Assembly (NCBI RefSeq): GCF_013364155.1
Contig: NZ_CP054916.1
Location: 1,735,001-1,799,000 of the forward strand
Source: Streptomyces sp. NA02950
GTDB taxonomy: Bacteria > Actinomycetota > Actinomycetes > Streptomycetales > Streptomycetaceae
Length of the DNA stretch: 64,000 nucleotides
Reading direction: 5' to 3'
The notes beneath the pieces are model-generated. The model ran no database searches. It saw nothing but the letters and a program-made list of their open reading frames with translations, and was not told where the DNA came from. This document shows positions 26,835-35,928 of this stretch, in pieces. Each line of letters begins with the position of its first letter. Positions within the stretch are counted from its first letter, which is position 1. A program made the translations under genes and the position numbers.

Positions 26835-27941
26835 TCAGTTCTCCTCGGCGAGGGGGGCTGCGGGAACAGCGGTGACGCGCAGATCGGGCCCGAGCCGCGT
26901 GATGTCGGCCGTGGTAAGGCGCAACGCCTGCGCGATGGTGGTGATTCCGGCGTCGGCGAGGGCGGCGGGGCCCGCGCCGAGCAGAACGGGGGCCAGATAG
27001 CCGACGACCTTGTCGACGACCCCGGCGGCGAGGAACGCCCCGGCGAGCGTGGGCCCGCCCTCCAGCAGTACGGAGCGCACCCCGCGGTGGTGCAGGGCGG
27101 TCAGCAGCGCGGCGATGTCGAGGCCGCGCCCCGCCGCGGCGCGGGGCAGCCGCACGCTCTCCGTGCCGGCCGGGAGGTGTCCGGTGTCGGCGTCCTCGGC
27201 CACGGCGACGAGGGTGGGCGCGGCGTCGTCCAGGATGCGGGCGTCGGGCTTCAGGGCGGTCGCGTTCGTGTCGACGGCGACCCGCAGCGGCTGGGTGACC
27301 CCGTCCCGGTCACGTACGGCCAGATGGGGGTCGTCGGCGCGCAGCGTGCCGGAGCCGACGATCACGGCGTCCGCCTCGGCGCGCAGCCGGTGCACATCGG
27401 CACGGGACGCGGCGGAGGTGATCCAGCGGCTGGTGCCGTCGGCCGCGGCGCTGCGGCCGTCCAGGGTGGCCGCGTACTTCCACAGCACGAAGGGGCGGCC
27501 GCGCCGCATCGAGGTCAGCCAGGCCTCGTTGACCGCCTCGGCCTCGTCGGTCAGCGGTCCGGCCGCGACATCGATTCCGGCGGCCGCGAGGGTGGCGGCA
27601 CCGCCCCGGGCCGCGGCGGTGGGGTCGGCGACGGCGTAACGGACGCGGGCGACCCCGGCGTCGATGAGCGCCTGGGCGCAGGGCCCGGTGCGGCCGGTGT
27701 GGTTGCAGGGTTCGAGGGTGACCAGCGCGGTCCCGCCACGGGCCCGCTCACCCGCGGCGCGCAGCGCGTGGACCTCGGCATGCGGGCCGCCGGCCCGCTG
27801 GTGCCAGCCCTCACCGACGGTGCGGCCCCGAGCGTCGAGGATGACGCAGCCGACGACGGGGTTGGGGCTGGTGTGGCCGAGGCCGCGGGCTGCGAGCGCG
27901 ACGGCATGGCGCATCGCGTCGGCTTCGGCTGCGGTGGCCAC
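26835..27941 (-). CDS. ribD: Bifunctional riboflavin deaminase/reductase
   Basis: A protein of 368 residues. The N-terminal deaminase has zinc ligands in HAEVHAL and TLEPCNHTGRTGPC; the C-terminal reductase has WKYAATLDGRSAA and VLLEGGPTLAGAFL. It is the first gene of the riboflavin operon. The GTG at 27941 was chosen for an AGGAGG site six bases upstream. The leader of about 155 bases between this site and the FMN riboswitch contains no other gene and is where the switch should act, probably on translation, as no clear terminator hairpin is visible. Confidence 0.95.
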   Translation of the reverse strand: MATAAEADAMRHAVALAARGLGHTSPNPVVGCVILDARGRTVGEGWHQRAGGPHAEVHALRAAGERARGGTALVTLEPCNHTGRTGPCAQALIDAGVARVRYAVADPTAAARGGAATLAAAGIDVAAGPLTDEAEAVNEAWLTSMRRGRPFVLWKYAATLDGRSAAADGTSRWITSAASRADVHRLRAEADAVIVGSGTLRADDPHLAVRDRDGVTQPLRVAVDTNATALKPDARILDDAAPTLVAVAEDADTGHLPAGTESVRLPRAAAGRGLDIAALLTALHHRGVRSVLLEGGPTLAGAFLAAGVVDKVVGYLAPVLLGAGPAALADAGITTIAQALRLTTADITRLGPDLRVTAVPAAPLAEEN

Positions 27942-28095
27942 CGGGTCCTCCTGCCTCTTCGGGCACGGACTCCGGGGCTGTCGGAAACGACACAAGCGAA
28001 CAACGGCGCCGTCGGCACGCCGGGCTCGGCAGACGGGCCCACACCCAAACAGCGCGGACCGCCGATGGCGGCGCACCGGTGATGTCGCATTCGCC

Positions 28096-28222
28096 GCGCA
28101 CTGCCTCCCATCCGGACTTTCACCGTCGGTCCAGGAATTTCACCTGGTCAACCGGCCGCTGGCGGCGGGCGGGTCGCGGACTGTAACCGCCGGTTCGGAT
28201 TTTCACCGACCCCGGAGTGCGC
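28096..28222 (-). promoter_or_regulatory. FMN riboswitch (RFN element)
   Basis: The minus strand carries the canonical conserved blocks: GGGGTCGGTGAAAATCCGAA at the 5' side, ACAGTCCGCGACC in the middle, then GACCGACGGTGAAAGTCCGG and GATGGGAGGCAGTGCGC at the 3' side. The closing P1 stem pairs GCGCACT (28216-28222) with AGTGCGC (28096-28102). It controls the ribD-ribE-ribAB-ribH genes downstream by sensing flavin mononucleotide. Confidence 0.97.
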
Positions 28223-28594
28223 TGACGTCACTGGTACGCGCCCAGTCTGCCATGACGATCAGCAGACATGGAGGCCCACCCCCTGTGGCCTCCCTCACCC
28301 CCGGGGGGTGGCCCGGGTCCGCGAAGCCGGGGCCCGACCGGGGCGGCCACCGCGGCAGGCCGGTGACCAGCGGCCCGCCGCTCGGGCCGCGGCTCGGCCG
28401 CGCGGGATTGCGACGAGGCGAGGGCCGTGCCGGACCGGCCGCGGCAGGAGGTCGGTTGCGGTGCCCTACCGCGCGTGGAGCAAGACCGGGGGCCGCCGCC
28501 GCGTCCCAACCGGTCGCGGATCGGCCGCGACAGGGGCGATGGCGGTGCCGTACCGGCGTGTGTGGACGGGGCCGAGGCCGGGCCCGACCGGCAG
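28223..28594. other. Intergenic stretch with an imperfect ~84-bp direct repeat
   Basis: No gene is supportable between the riboswitch and the ROK stop. Two related blocks are visible: CGGACCGGCCGCGGCAGG at 28431 with GCGGTGCCCTACCG at 28458, and CGGATCGGCCGCGACAGG at 28516 with GCGGTGCCGTACCG at 28542, so the offset is 84-85 bp. The rib operon promoter should lie near 28223-28270, but I cannot assign its boxes. Confidence 0.45.
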
Positions 28595-29818
28595 CTAGTC
28601 CGCGTGGTCCGCGCCGAACAGGGCGTTCTGGGCCGCGTCCGTCGCGGTGAGGACCGCGCCGCGGAGGACCGCCCCGCCGCCGACGGTTCCGGGGCGGATC
28701 TCGGTGCGCAGGGGGGACATCCGGGCGACGTGCGCTTCGACGCGATGGGCGAGGGCCGTACCCCCCGCGCGGCCGATCTCACCGCCGAGCACCACACAGC
28801 CCGGGTCGAGCACCGCGGTCACCGCCGCGGCGCCGAGGGCGACGCGCGACGCGAGTGCGTCCAGGAAGGGGGCGGCCCGCTCCCCCGCCGCGACGGCCGC
28901 CCGCAGTACCGCCTCCGCCGCCCCCGCGTCGTCCGTACCGCCCGCCGACGCCGCGTCCACACCGTGTTCCCGGGCGAGCGCGCAGATCGCGCGGCTGCCC
29001 GCGAGAGCGTGGAAGCCGCCGTCGCAGCCGGTCGCCGAGGGCAGTCCCGTCGTCCCCGGCACCGGCAGGAAGCCGATCTCGCCGGTGCCGCCGGAGGCGC
29101 CGCGCCGCAGCACCCGGTCCAGCACCACGGCCGCGCCCACCCCGTGACCGAGCCACAGCAGGACGAAGGTGTCCCGGTCGCGCACCACGCCGAGCCGCTG
29201 TTCGGCGACCGCGGCGAGGTTGACCTCGTTCTCCAGCAGCACCGGCGCCGCCAGCCCGCCGTGCAGCGCGTCGGCCAGCTCGCGGTGCCAGGAGGGCAGT
29301 CCGGCCGGGGAGTTGAGCACCCCGGTGGCCGGGTCGACCAGACCGGGTGCGCCCACCCCGATGTGGTGCAGCCGGTCCGCCCCGGCCCGCCGGGCGGTGC
29401 GCTCCACCAGGGCCACCGCGTCCGCGACGGTCCGCGCGGGGTCGGCGTCCGGGGCGACCGGCAGCGACGCTTCGGCCAGCGTCCGGCCGAGCAGATCCGC
29501 GACGCAGACGGCGACGCTGTCGGTGCGGACATCCACCCCGGCCACGTACGCGCCCTCCGCGACGATCCCGTACACCCGGGCGTTGGGCCCGCGCCGCTCC
29601 GCCCCCGCCTCCCCCACGATCGCGATCAGTCCGGCCGCTCGCAGCCGCTCCACCAGGTCCGCCACCGTGGGGCGGGAGAGACCGGTCAGCGTTTTGAGCT
29701 GGCCCGCGGTCAACGGGCCCTCGTCCTTGAGCAGATGCAGGGCGAGGCGGTCGTTGATGGCCCGTGCCGTACGCGGAGAGGCGGTGCGGCCCATGGCGGG
29801 GCCACGCGTCGAGGTCAT
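28595..29818 (-). CDS. ROK-family transcriptional repressor
   Basis: A protein of 407 residues. The N-terminal winged helix (GQLKTLTGLSRPTVADLVER) is followed by a ROK sugar-kinase-like fold (GVGAPGLVD, ASGGTGEIGFLPV). The CxCGxxGC zinc motif of typical ROK proteins is missing; only one Cys remains in TGCDGGF, so kinase activity is unlikely and sugar-phosphate sensing by a modified fold is expected. The ATG at 29818 has AAGGA upstream. It diverges from an MFS transporter across an inverted repeat that is its probable operator. Confidence 0.9.
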   Translation of the reverse strand: MTSTRGPAMGRTASPRTARAINDRLALHLLKDEGPLTAGQLKTLTGLSRPTVADLVERLRAAGLIAIVGEAGAERRGPNARVYGIVAEGAYVAGVDVRTDSVAVCVADLLGRTLAEASLPVAPDADPARTVADAVALVERTARRAGADRLHHIGVGAPGLVDPATGVLNSPAGLPSWHRELADALHGGLAAPVLLENEVNLAAVAEQRLGVVRDRDTFVLLWLGHGVGAAVVLDRVLRRGASGGTGEIGFLPVPGTTGLPSATGCDGGFHALAGSRAICALAREHGVDAASAGGTDDAGAAEAVLRAAVAAGERAAPFLDALASRVALGAAAVTAVLDPGCVVLGGEIGRAGGTALAHRVEAHVARMSPLRTEIRPGTVGGGAVLRGAVLTATDAAQNALFGADHAD

Positions 29819-29859
29819 GCCGGAATCCTTCCAGACGGACGTCCGGAGACATCGCCTAT

Positions 29860-29882
29860 CTATCAGGCAGGCTCCCTGATAG
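29860..29882. promoter_or_regulatory. Inverted-repeat operator between ROK and MFS genes
   Basis: CTATCAGG (29860-29867) and CCTGATAG (29875-29882) are exact reverse complements with a 7-bp centre, 42 bp from the ROK start. The size and shape match ROK/NagC-type operators. Autorepression and control of the divergent transporter are inferred. Confidence 0.7.
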
Positions 29883-29896
29883 TTTCCCACCGGCAT

Positions 29897-29946
29897 CAGG
29901 ACAGGACAGCCAGGACAGGGCGGGGAAAGACAGGACAGGCAGGACA
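29897..29946. repeat. Five copies of CAGGACA
   Basis: CAGGACA occurs at 29897, 29902, 29911, 29931 and 29940 in the leader of the MFS gene, the first two overlapping. The spacing is irregular, so it is a degenerate purine-rich tract and not a clean array. Confidence 0.6.
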
Positions 29947-29982
29947 AGGGAAGGGCCGCGCTTCGGGGAGGGAGCGACAGCC

Positions 29983-31221
29983 ATGAGCAGTGGTACGGAA
30001 TCCGGGGCCCTTCAGATGGTCCCGATACGGCGGGCGCGGAGGGCCGTCGCGGCGGTGTTCGCGGTGCACGGCGCGGTCACCGGCAACTTCGCCACCCGCA
30101 TCCCCTGGATCCAGGAGCGGTTGGACATCGGCGCGGGCCAACTCGGCCTGGCGCTCGCCTTCCCCGCGATCGGGGCCTCCTTCGCGATGCCGCTGGCGGG
30201 GCGGATCAGCCACCGCTTCGGCGCCCGTGCGGCACTGCGCGGACTGCTGGCCCTGTGGTGCCTGTGGCTCGCGGTGCCCCCGCTGGTGCCCGGCCCGGTC
30301 TGGCTGTGCGGCGCGCTGTTCGTGTTCGGCGCGACCGCCGGGATGTCCGACGTTGCCATGAACGCCCTCGGCGTGGAGATCGAGACCCGGCTTGGGCGGC
30401 CCATCATGTCCGGGCTGCACGGGATGTGGAGCACGGGCGCGCTCATCGGCTCGGCGGCGGGCACGGTCGCGGCCCACGCCGAGGCGGACGCCCGGCCGCA
30501 TCTGGCCATCGCCGCCGGGGCCCTCACCCTGCTGGGCGCGATCGCCTGCCACTGGGTGCTGGATCTGCACAGCGCCACCGAGGAGCATCCGCCGCCCCGT
30601 TTCGCGCTTCCGCCCCGCTCCGCGCTGATCATCGGCGCGGTGGGGTTCTGCGCGGTGTTCGCCGAGGGAGCGAGCCTGGACTGGTCGGCGGTCTATCTGC
30701 GGGACGTCATGGACTCCTCCCCCGGGGTCGCCGCCGCCTGCACCACGGCCTTCTCCTGCACCATGGCCGGGGCCCGGCTGGCGGGCGACGCGGTGGTGGG
30801 CCGGTTCGGTTCGGTCCGCACGGTACGGGCGGGCGGGGTGCTCGCCACGCTCGGCGGCCTCCTGGTCGTCACGGCACCGAACGCGGGGCTCGCCATCGCG
30901 GGCTTCGGCCTCATCGGGCTGGGCATCGCGGTGGTGGTGCCGCTGGCGTTCGCCGCCGCGGGCCGCAGCGGCCCGGCCCCCAGCCAGGCCATCGCGGGCG
31001 TGGCCACGATCACCTACACCTCCGGTCTGATCGCCCCCGCGGCGATGGGCTCGATCGCGGACATGACCTCGCTGACGGTGTCGTTCTGCCTGGTCACGGT
31101 GGGCGCGCTGGGCCTGGTGGCGGGTGCGGGCGTGCTGCGCGGAGCGGCCCGGGAAACCGCGCACGCGCCGGGCGACGCGGCCCACAAGCCCGAATCGGCG
31201 CAGCGCAGCACCTCCGGCTGA
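29983..31221 (+). CDS. MFS transporter, YbjJ/FucP-like
   Basis: A protein of 412 residues with about twelve hydrophobic segments. The first is preceded by the basic RRARRAVAAVFAVHGAVTGN, and AGRISHRFGARAALRG is the loop 2-3 signature. It resembles the YbjJ-like branch of sugar-type MFS proteins (NFATRIPWIQERL). The ATG at 29983 has GGGGAGGGAG before it. The divergent ROK repressor suggests that the substrate is a sugar or derivative; none is proven. The 170 bp after it, before the convergent XRE gene, holds nothing recognisable. Confidence 0.88.
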   Translation: MSSGTESGALQMVPIRRARRAVAAVFAVHGAVTGNFATRIPWIQERLDIGAGQLGLALAFPAIGASFAMPLAGRISHRFGARAALRGLLALWCLWLAVPPLVPGPVWLCGALFVFGATAGMSDVAMNALGVEIETRLGRPIMSGLHGMWSTGALIGSAAGTVAAHAEADARPHLAIAAGALTLLGAIACHWVLDLHSATEEHPPPRFALPPRSALIIGAVGFCAVFAEGASLDWSAVYLRDVMDSSPGVAAACTTAFSCTMAGARLAGDAVVGRFGSVRTVRAGGVLATLGGLLVVTAPNAGLAIAGFGLIGLGIAVVVPLAFAAAGRSGPAPSQAIAGVATITYTSGLIAPAAMGSIADMTSLTVSFCLVTVGALGLVAGAGVLRGAARETAHAPGDAAHKPESAQRSTSG

Positions 31222-31393
31222 CGCCGCGGTACGCCTCGTGGCGGGGCGTGGGGTGGGTCCGGCCGAGCGCCCCGGCGCGCGCGGTCGGCCGGTTCGTCCA
31301 CCGGCAGCGGGGCCAGAGCCGTCAGACGCCGCCGCGGGGACGCGACCGTCGCGCGACCGGCACAACTGGCGACGCGGCCGGGCGACCGGGGAC

Positions 31394-32260
31394 TCATCCG
31401 CTCGGGGCGAGGTCCTGGAGGCCCACGACCGCGAGCAGTTCCAGCCGTTCGGCGGCCGTACTGCCGGGACGGGCGGTGTACACGATCAGCCGCTGGGCGT
31501 GGTCCGCGCTCAGCAGCACCTCGCTCTCCAGCTCCAGATCCCCCACCACCGGATGCCGAAACCGCCGTATCGATGAGCGCCGTACCGCCGCCGCGCCGGC
31601 CTCCCACAGCGCCGTGAATTCCTGGCTCCCGGCCCGCAGTTCGGCCACCAGCGCGGCGGGGCCGGGGTCGTCGGGGCGGGCGGTGAGGGCGGCCCGCAGA
31701 TCGGCGACCAGGTTCCGGGCGCGATCCTGGCGCTCCTCACGCTCCTCGCGTTCCCCGGCGGTCTCGGGCAGTCCCGGGCCGGTCCGCCGGGTGAAGAAGG
31801 ACCGGACGAGATTGCGGTCCCCCGGCGGCCGTGCGGTGAGGTCACCGAACAGGGCGGCCGCCATGGTGTTCTGGGCCAGCACCTCGCCCCAGTCGGTGAC
31901 CACCTGCGCGGGGGTGTCGTACAGCCGGTCCAGGACGCGCAGCAGTCCGGGGCGGATATGTCCGGACGTGGCCGGATCGTGCGGGGGCTCCTCCCCCGCC
32001 AGCCGGAAGAGGTGGTCGCGCTCGGGGTCGGTGAGCCGCAGCGCACGGGCCAGCGCGGTGAGCATCCGGCGGGACGGGCGCGGGCCGCGGCCCTGTTCGA
32101 GCCGGGTGCAGTAGTCAGCTGACATCCCGGCCAGCCGGGCCACCTCCTCCCGGCGCAGTCCGGGGGTACGGCGCCGCGGGCCGGGCGTCAGCCCCACGTC
32201 GGCGGGGGTGAGCCGGGCTCGGCAGCGTCGCAGGAAGTCGGCGAGTTCCGATCGGGGCAC
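31394..32260 (-). CDS. XRE-family regulator with MmyB-like ligand domain
   Basis: A protein of 288 residues. The N-terminal helix-turn-helix (LRREEVARLAGMSADYCTRL, EQGRGPRPS) is joined to a PAS-like MmyB domain (~100-280; VVTDWGEVLAQNTMAAALFG, LVRSFFT). Such proteins are common in Streptomyces and often regulate the divergently placed gene, here the DUF5995 gene. The GTG at 32260 directly abuts GGAGGA, which is closer than normal, so the true start may differ by a few codons. Confidence 0.85.
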   Translation of the reverse strand: MPRSELADFLRRCRARLTPADVGLTPGPRRRTPGLRREEVARLAGMSADYCTRLEQGRGPRPSRRMLTALARALRLTDPERDHLFRLAGEEPPHDPATSGHIRPGLLRVLDRLYDTPAQVVTDWGEVLAQNTMAAALFGDLTARPPGDRNLVRSFFTRRTGPGLPETAGEREEREERQDRARNLVADLRAALTARPDDPGPAALVAELRAGSQEFTALWEAGAAAVRRSSIRRFRHPVVGDLELESEVLLSADHAQRLIVYTARPGSTAAERLELLAVVGLQDLAPSG

Positions 32261-32434
32261 TCCTCCATCGTCACCGCGCCCCCGGCCGCTATCCAGGGTC
32301 TGCCGGTCCCAGGATGGGCGGCGGTCCACCGGCACGGGGCGGCCCTGTACCGCGGTTGACGGCGTTAGGCCGATCCGGGGAAGCGGTGGCACTCGGCCGG
32401 ACGTAGAGGGGTCCGGGCTGCCACGCTTGCGTCC

Positions 32435-33199
32435 ATGACGATGCCGACCGGCGCGCGGCCCGCACCGCCGCGGAGTGTGAGGAGCGTCGTGGCGCGGATG
32501 CGCGCGCTCGGCACGGCGCTGCCGCCCGGGGACGGGGTGGCGGTCTTCAACCGGGTGTATCTGTCGGTCACCGAGGAGGTGGGCCGGGGGCTCGCGGCCG
32601 GGTACTTCCAGGATCCGGCCGCCACCGAGGAGCTGGACGTGCGCTTCGCCGGGCGCTATCTGGCCGCGGTGGACGCGGCGGCGGCGGGCCGTCGGCCGCC
32701 CGCCTGCTGGCGGCCGCTGTTCGAGCTGCGGTGCCATCCGGAGGTGCGCCCGGTGCAGTTCGCGCTCGCCGGGATCAACGCCCATATCGGCCATGACCTG
32801 GCGCTCGCACTGGTGGACACCTGCCGGGCCCGGCATGCGGAACCGGCCGCGCTGGAAGGGGACTTCGACCGGGTCGGGGCCCTGCTCACCGGGCTGGAGG
32901 AGCGGATCCGGGAGGAGCTGATGCCCGGCCCCGATCTGCTGGACGTGGCCGATCCGCTGACCCATCTGGTGGGTTCCTGGAGCCTGGACCGGGCGCGGGA
33001 CGCCGCGTGGGCGGCGTTCCGCGCCCTGTGGGGGCTGCGCGGACTCCCGGAGCTGGCGGAGGAGTTCACCGAGCGCATCGGCGCGAGCGTGGGTCTGGTC
33101 GGGCGCTTTCTGCTCACCCCGCTGCCGGCCGGAGCGACTCGCGGTGCGGACGGTCCGGCTCAGTCCTCCGGCAGCTCCACCGGCGCGATCTCGTCGTAA
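32435..33199 (+). CDS. DUF5995 family protein
   Basis: A protein of 254 residues, mostly helical and apparently soluble, with the family pattern FNRVYLSVTEEV, then FAGRYL, FALAGINAHIGHDLALAL and LVGSWSLDRARDAAW. The His-containing INAHIGHD suggests a catalytic or metal site, but no activity is known. The ATG at 32435 has no clear ribosome-binding site; ATG 32441 is possible. Its last 40 bases overlap the end of davB on the other strand, so transcription from the two sides collides there. Confidence 0.8.
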   Translation: MTMPTGARPAPPRSVRSVVARMRALGTALPPGDGVAVFNRVYLSVTEEVGRGLAAGYFQDPAATEELDVRFAGRYLAAVDAAAAGRRPPACWRPLFELRCHPEVRPVQFALAGINAHIGHDLALALVDTCRARHAEPAALEGDFDRVGALLTGLEERIREELMPGPDLLDVADPLTHLVGSWSLDRARDAAWAAFRALWGLRGLPELAEEFTERIGASVGLVGRFLLTPLPAGATRGADGPAQSSGSSTGAISS

Positions 33200-34881
33200 C
33201 GGTCGCCCGGCCCCGGGTTCTTGGGGTCGGTGGCGCCGCCGAACTGGTGCATCACGCCCCACACCGCGTTGAGCGCGGTCTGTACGGCGCCCTCGGCCCA
33301 CCCCGCCGTCCAGGAGATGTCGTCGCCCGCGAGGAAGACGCCGCGCTGGTCCGCGGGCAGCCGGTCCTGCATGAAGTGGGTGAACAGCCGCCGCTGGTAG
33401 CGGTAGTGACCGGGCAGGTTGGCCTTGAACGCGCCCATGAAGTAGGGCTCGTTCTCCCAGGAGACGGTGACCGGGCTGCCGATGATGTGCTTGCGGATGT
33501 CCACGTTCGGATAGATCTCCGACAGCGACTTGAGCATGACCTCCATCCGCTCGTTCGCCGACAGCGGCAGCCACTTGAGACTGTCGTCGCACCAGGTGTA
33601 CGAGAGGCAGATGACGGCCGGGCGGTCCGGGCCGTCGTCCAGCAGATAGGTGCCGCGGGTCATCCGGTCGGTGAGCGTCATGCTCATCGTGTCGCGTCCG
33701 GTGGGCTCCCCCTTGTCGTCGACGGCCTCGTCCAGCCAGAACGGGCGGTCGACGGGGACGAAGAGCTTGCTGGACTCCATGTAGTGGGTGCGCTCGATCG
33801 CCGTCCAGTGGTCGATCGGGAAGAGCGAGTCATCGCAGTCGATCTTGGAGAGCAGCATCCAGGACTGCGCGGTGAAGACCACCGCCCGGTACGAGCGGAT
33901 GTCCCCGTCCGCGTCCGTCACCACGATGCGGTCGCCCGCGGCGCGGTGCAGCCGGGTCACGGCCGGGCGCGGATCGCCGCCGTGCAGGGACGACAGCGAG
34001 GTGCCCTGCGGCCAGTGGACGATCTTCCCGGGCTCGCGCTCCCACAGCCGCAGCGGAAGCTGCTGGCTGCCGCCGACGATACCGCGGTGGTGATCGTCCG
34101 CCTCGGTGTAGACGACGCGCAGGATCTCCAGGATGGAGTTGGGGAAGTCGGTGTCCCAGCCGCCGGTGCCGAAGCCGACCTGGCCGAAGATCTCCCGGTG
34201 CCGGAAGGAGGTGAAGGCCGAGGAGTCGCAGAGGAAGCCGTAGAACGTCTGGTTGTCCAGCTTCTCCACCAGGCGCGACCAGATCTCACGGATGCGCGGC
34301 ACATCCCGCTCGCGGATGGCGCGGTTCATATCGGAGAAGTCCGCGCCCTCCTCCAGACAGGCGTTCCAGGCGTCCATCACCTCGCGGTAGACCTGCGGGA
34401 GGTCGTCGATGGTGCGGGCGTAGTGGGACTCGCCCTTGAGGTCGACGACGGTGGAGGGGGTCTCGGGCGCCAGCGGGTTGGGGAACGGCCGGGTCTCCAG
34501 ACCCACCAGGTCGATGTAGTGCTGGAGCGCGGTGGAGGACGGCGGGAAGCGCATCGCGCCCATCTCGGCGGTCAGCGACTCGTCGCAGCCCTCGAAGCCG
34601 ACGGTGCGCAGCCGTCCGCCGATCCGGTCGGCCTCGTAGACGACGGGCTTCAGGCCCATCTTCATCAGCTCGTACGCGGTGATGATGCCGGACAGACCGC
34701 CGCCGACGACCGCGACCTCGGCGCCGTGCTCGGTGGCCGGGATCTGGCCCAGGCCCGCCGGGTGGGCCAGGAAGTCGTCGTAGGCGTAGGGGAAGTCCGG
34801 CCCGAACATGGTGATGGGCGGGAGGGCGTCGGCGTGCTGCGGCTCGTGCTCGCCGGGCACGGCGTTGGGCATGGACGTCAT
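33160..34881 (-). CDS. davB: L-lysine 2-monooxygenase (DavB-like flavin amine oxidase)
   Basis: A protein of 573 residues; Pseudomonas DavB is about 560. It oxidatively decarboxylates L-lysine to 5-aminovaleramide using FAD and O2. The dinucleotide site is VAVVGGGLSGIITAYELMK, followed by GGRLRTVGFEG. Segments recalled from DavB match closely: ITMFGPDFPYAYDDFLAHPA, FGQVGFGTGGWDTDFPNS, GHYRYQRRLFTHFMQ and AGDDISWTAGWAEGAVQT. A tryptophan 2-monooxygenase is the nearest alternative, but the davA neighbour favours lysine. An AAGGAG site precedes the ATG. It lies 74 bp after davA on the same strand. Confidence 0.88.
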   Translation of the reverse strand: MTSMPNAVPGEHEPQHADALPPITMFGPDFPYAYDDFLAHPAGLGQIPATEHGAEVAVVGGGLSGIITAYELMKMGLKPVVYEADRIGGRLRTVGFEGCDESLTAEMGAMRFPPSSTALQHYIDLVGLETRPFPNPLAPETPSTVVDLKGESHYARTIDDLPQVYREVMDAWNACLEEGADFSDMNRAIRERDVPRIREIWSRLVEKLDNQTFYGFLCDSSAFTSFRHREIFGQVGFGTGGWDTDFPNSILEILRVVYTEADDHHRGIVGGSQQLPLRLWEREPGKIVHWPQGTSLSSLHGGDPRPAVTRLHRAAGDRIVVTDADGDIRSYRAVVFTAQSWMLLSKIDCDDSLFPIDHWTAIERTHYMESSKLFVPVDRPFWLDEAVDDKGEPTGRDTMSMTLTDRMTRGTYLLDDGPDRPAVICLSYTWCDDSLKWLPLSANERMEVMLKSLSEIYPNVDIRKHIIGSPVTVSWENEPYFMGAFKANLPGHYRYQRRLFTHFMQDRLPADQRGVFLAGDDISWTAGWAEGAVQTALNAVWGVMHQFGGATDPKNPGPGDRYDEIAPVELPED

Positions 34882-34955
34882 CGGTACGGACTCCTTGCGG
34901 TCGTGCGGGGGTGTACGCGGGGTGGGGAGGGGGCGGGCGCGGGGGGCGCCGGTGC

Positions 34956-35762
34956 TCAGGTCAGCGCCCCGTACAGCCCGGGGCGGCGGTCGCGCAGATA
35001 GGGATTGGTGGTGCGCGAGGCGGCGAGCAGCTCGGGGTCGGCGTCGCCGATCACCAGTTCCTCAGCCCGGCCGGCCCGGGTGCGGGTGGTGCCGTCGGGG
35101 CTCGCCAGACAGCTCAGCCCCACGAAGTCGAACTCGCCCTCGGGTCCGGTGCGGTTGACGTACGCGATGTACATCTGGCTCTCGAAGGCCCGCACCGGGA
35201 CGAGGGATTCGGCCACGAACTGGAAGGGGTGCATCTGCGCGGTGGGCACCACCAGCAGATCGGTTCCGGCCAGGGCGTGGGCCCGGACGTTCTCCGGGAA
35301 CTCCACGTCGTAGCAGATCAGGATGCCGACGGTGAGCCCGCCCAGGTCGGCCTGGACGACGGGGGTGTCACCGGGGGTGAACGCGTCGCGCTCGAAGCAG
35401 CCGAAGAGATGGGTCTTGCGGTAGTTGGCGAGCTCGGTGCCGTCCGGGCCGACCAGCCGCGCGGAGTTGTAGACGACCTCCGGCCGCGCCTGGTCACGCT
35501 CGGGGTAGCCGTAGAGGACGGCGAGGCCGTGCGCGGCGGCGATGGCGGCCGCGACCTGCCCGCCGGGCCCGTCGGCCGGCTCGGCCAGCTCCTGGACGCC
35601 GTCGCCGATGGCGTAGCCCGTGAGGAACATCTCCGGGGCGATCAGCAGTCCGGCGCCGTCGGCCGCGGCGCGCTCGGCGGCCGCGTCGAGGACCTTGAGG
35701 TTACGGGCGGGGTCGCCGGGGTGACCGGAGCTCTGGAGCAGGGCGGTGCGCAGCGGCGGCAT
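34956..35762 (-). CDS. davA: 5-aminovaleramide amidohydrolase (DavA-like)
   Basis: A protein of 268 residues of the nitrilase superfamily. The catalytic triad is visible: Glu in APEMFLTGY, Lys in YRKTHLFG and Cys in ILICYDVEFPEN. The whole pattern follows Pseudomonas DavA, which converts 5-aminovaleramide to 5-aminovalerate. With davB next to it this gives the first two steps of the aminovalerate route of lysine breakdown; the later davT and davD genes are not in the window. The ATG at 35762 has AAGG eight bases upstream. A good promoter lies at 35806-35835. Confidence 0.88.
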   Translation of the reverse strand: MPPLRTALLQSSGHPGDPARNLKVLDAAAERAAADGAGLLIAPEMFLTGYAIGDGVQELAEPADGPGGQVAAAIAAAHGLAVLYGYPERDQARPEVVYNSARLVGPDGTELANYRKTHLFGCFERDAFTPGDTPVVQADLGGLTVGILICYDVEFPENVRAHALAGTDLLVVPTAQMHPFQFVAESLVPVRAFESQMYIAYVNRTGPEGEFDFVGLSCLASPDGTTRTRAGRAEELVIGDADPELLAASRTTNPYLRDRRPGLYGALT

Positions 35763-35805
35763 GGGCAGACCTTGGGGGATCCAGGGGGAGGAAGCGACAC
35801 CAAAA

Positions 35806-35859
35806 ACGGTACGTCCGGCCGAGAACGACCGACAAGGCGCGACCGTTGCGCATCCGCCG
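35806..35859 (-). promoter_or_regulatory. davA promoter with candidate AsnC-type operator
   Basis: On the minus strand TTGTCG (35830-35835), an 18-bp spacer and TACCGT (35806-35811) form a promoter about 45 bp before the davA start. Just upstream lies TTGCGCAT (35846-35853, read on the plus strand). The same octamer is the centre of the palindrome at 38033-38052 before the permease gene, and a 20-bp site centred on it would end four bases from the -35 box in both cases. Confidence 0.55.
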
Positions 35860-35928
35860 TCGATTCATTACGTGTTTCCGGCCCGTCCCGTGGATTTGTT
35901 GCACACGGGCCGGAGAGCCCCGGCCGGG

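Noticed and set aside
28308..28598. A 96-codon frame with repeated VPYR-like segments
   Set aside because: Arg/Gly-rich shadow composition, poor start context, and the repeat is explained by the DNA duplication.
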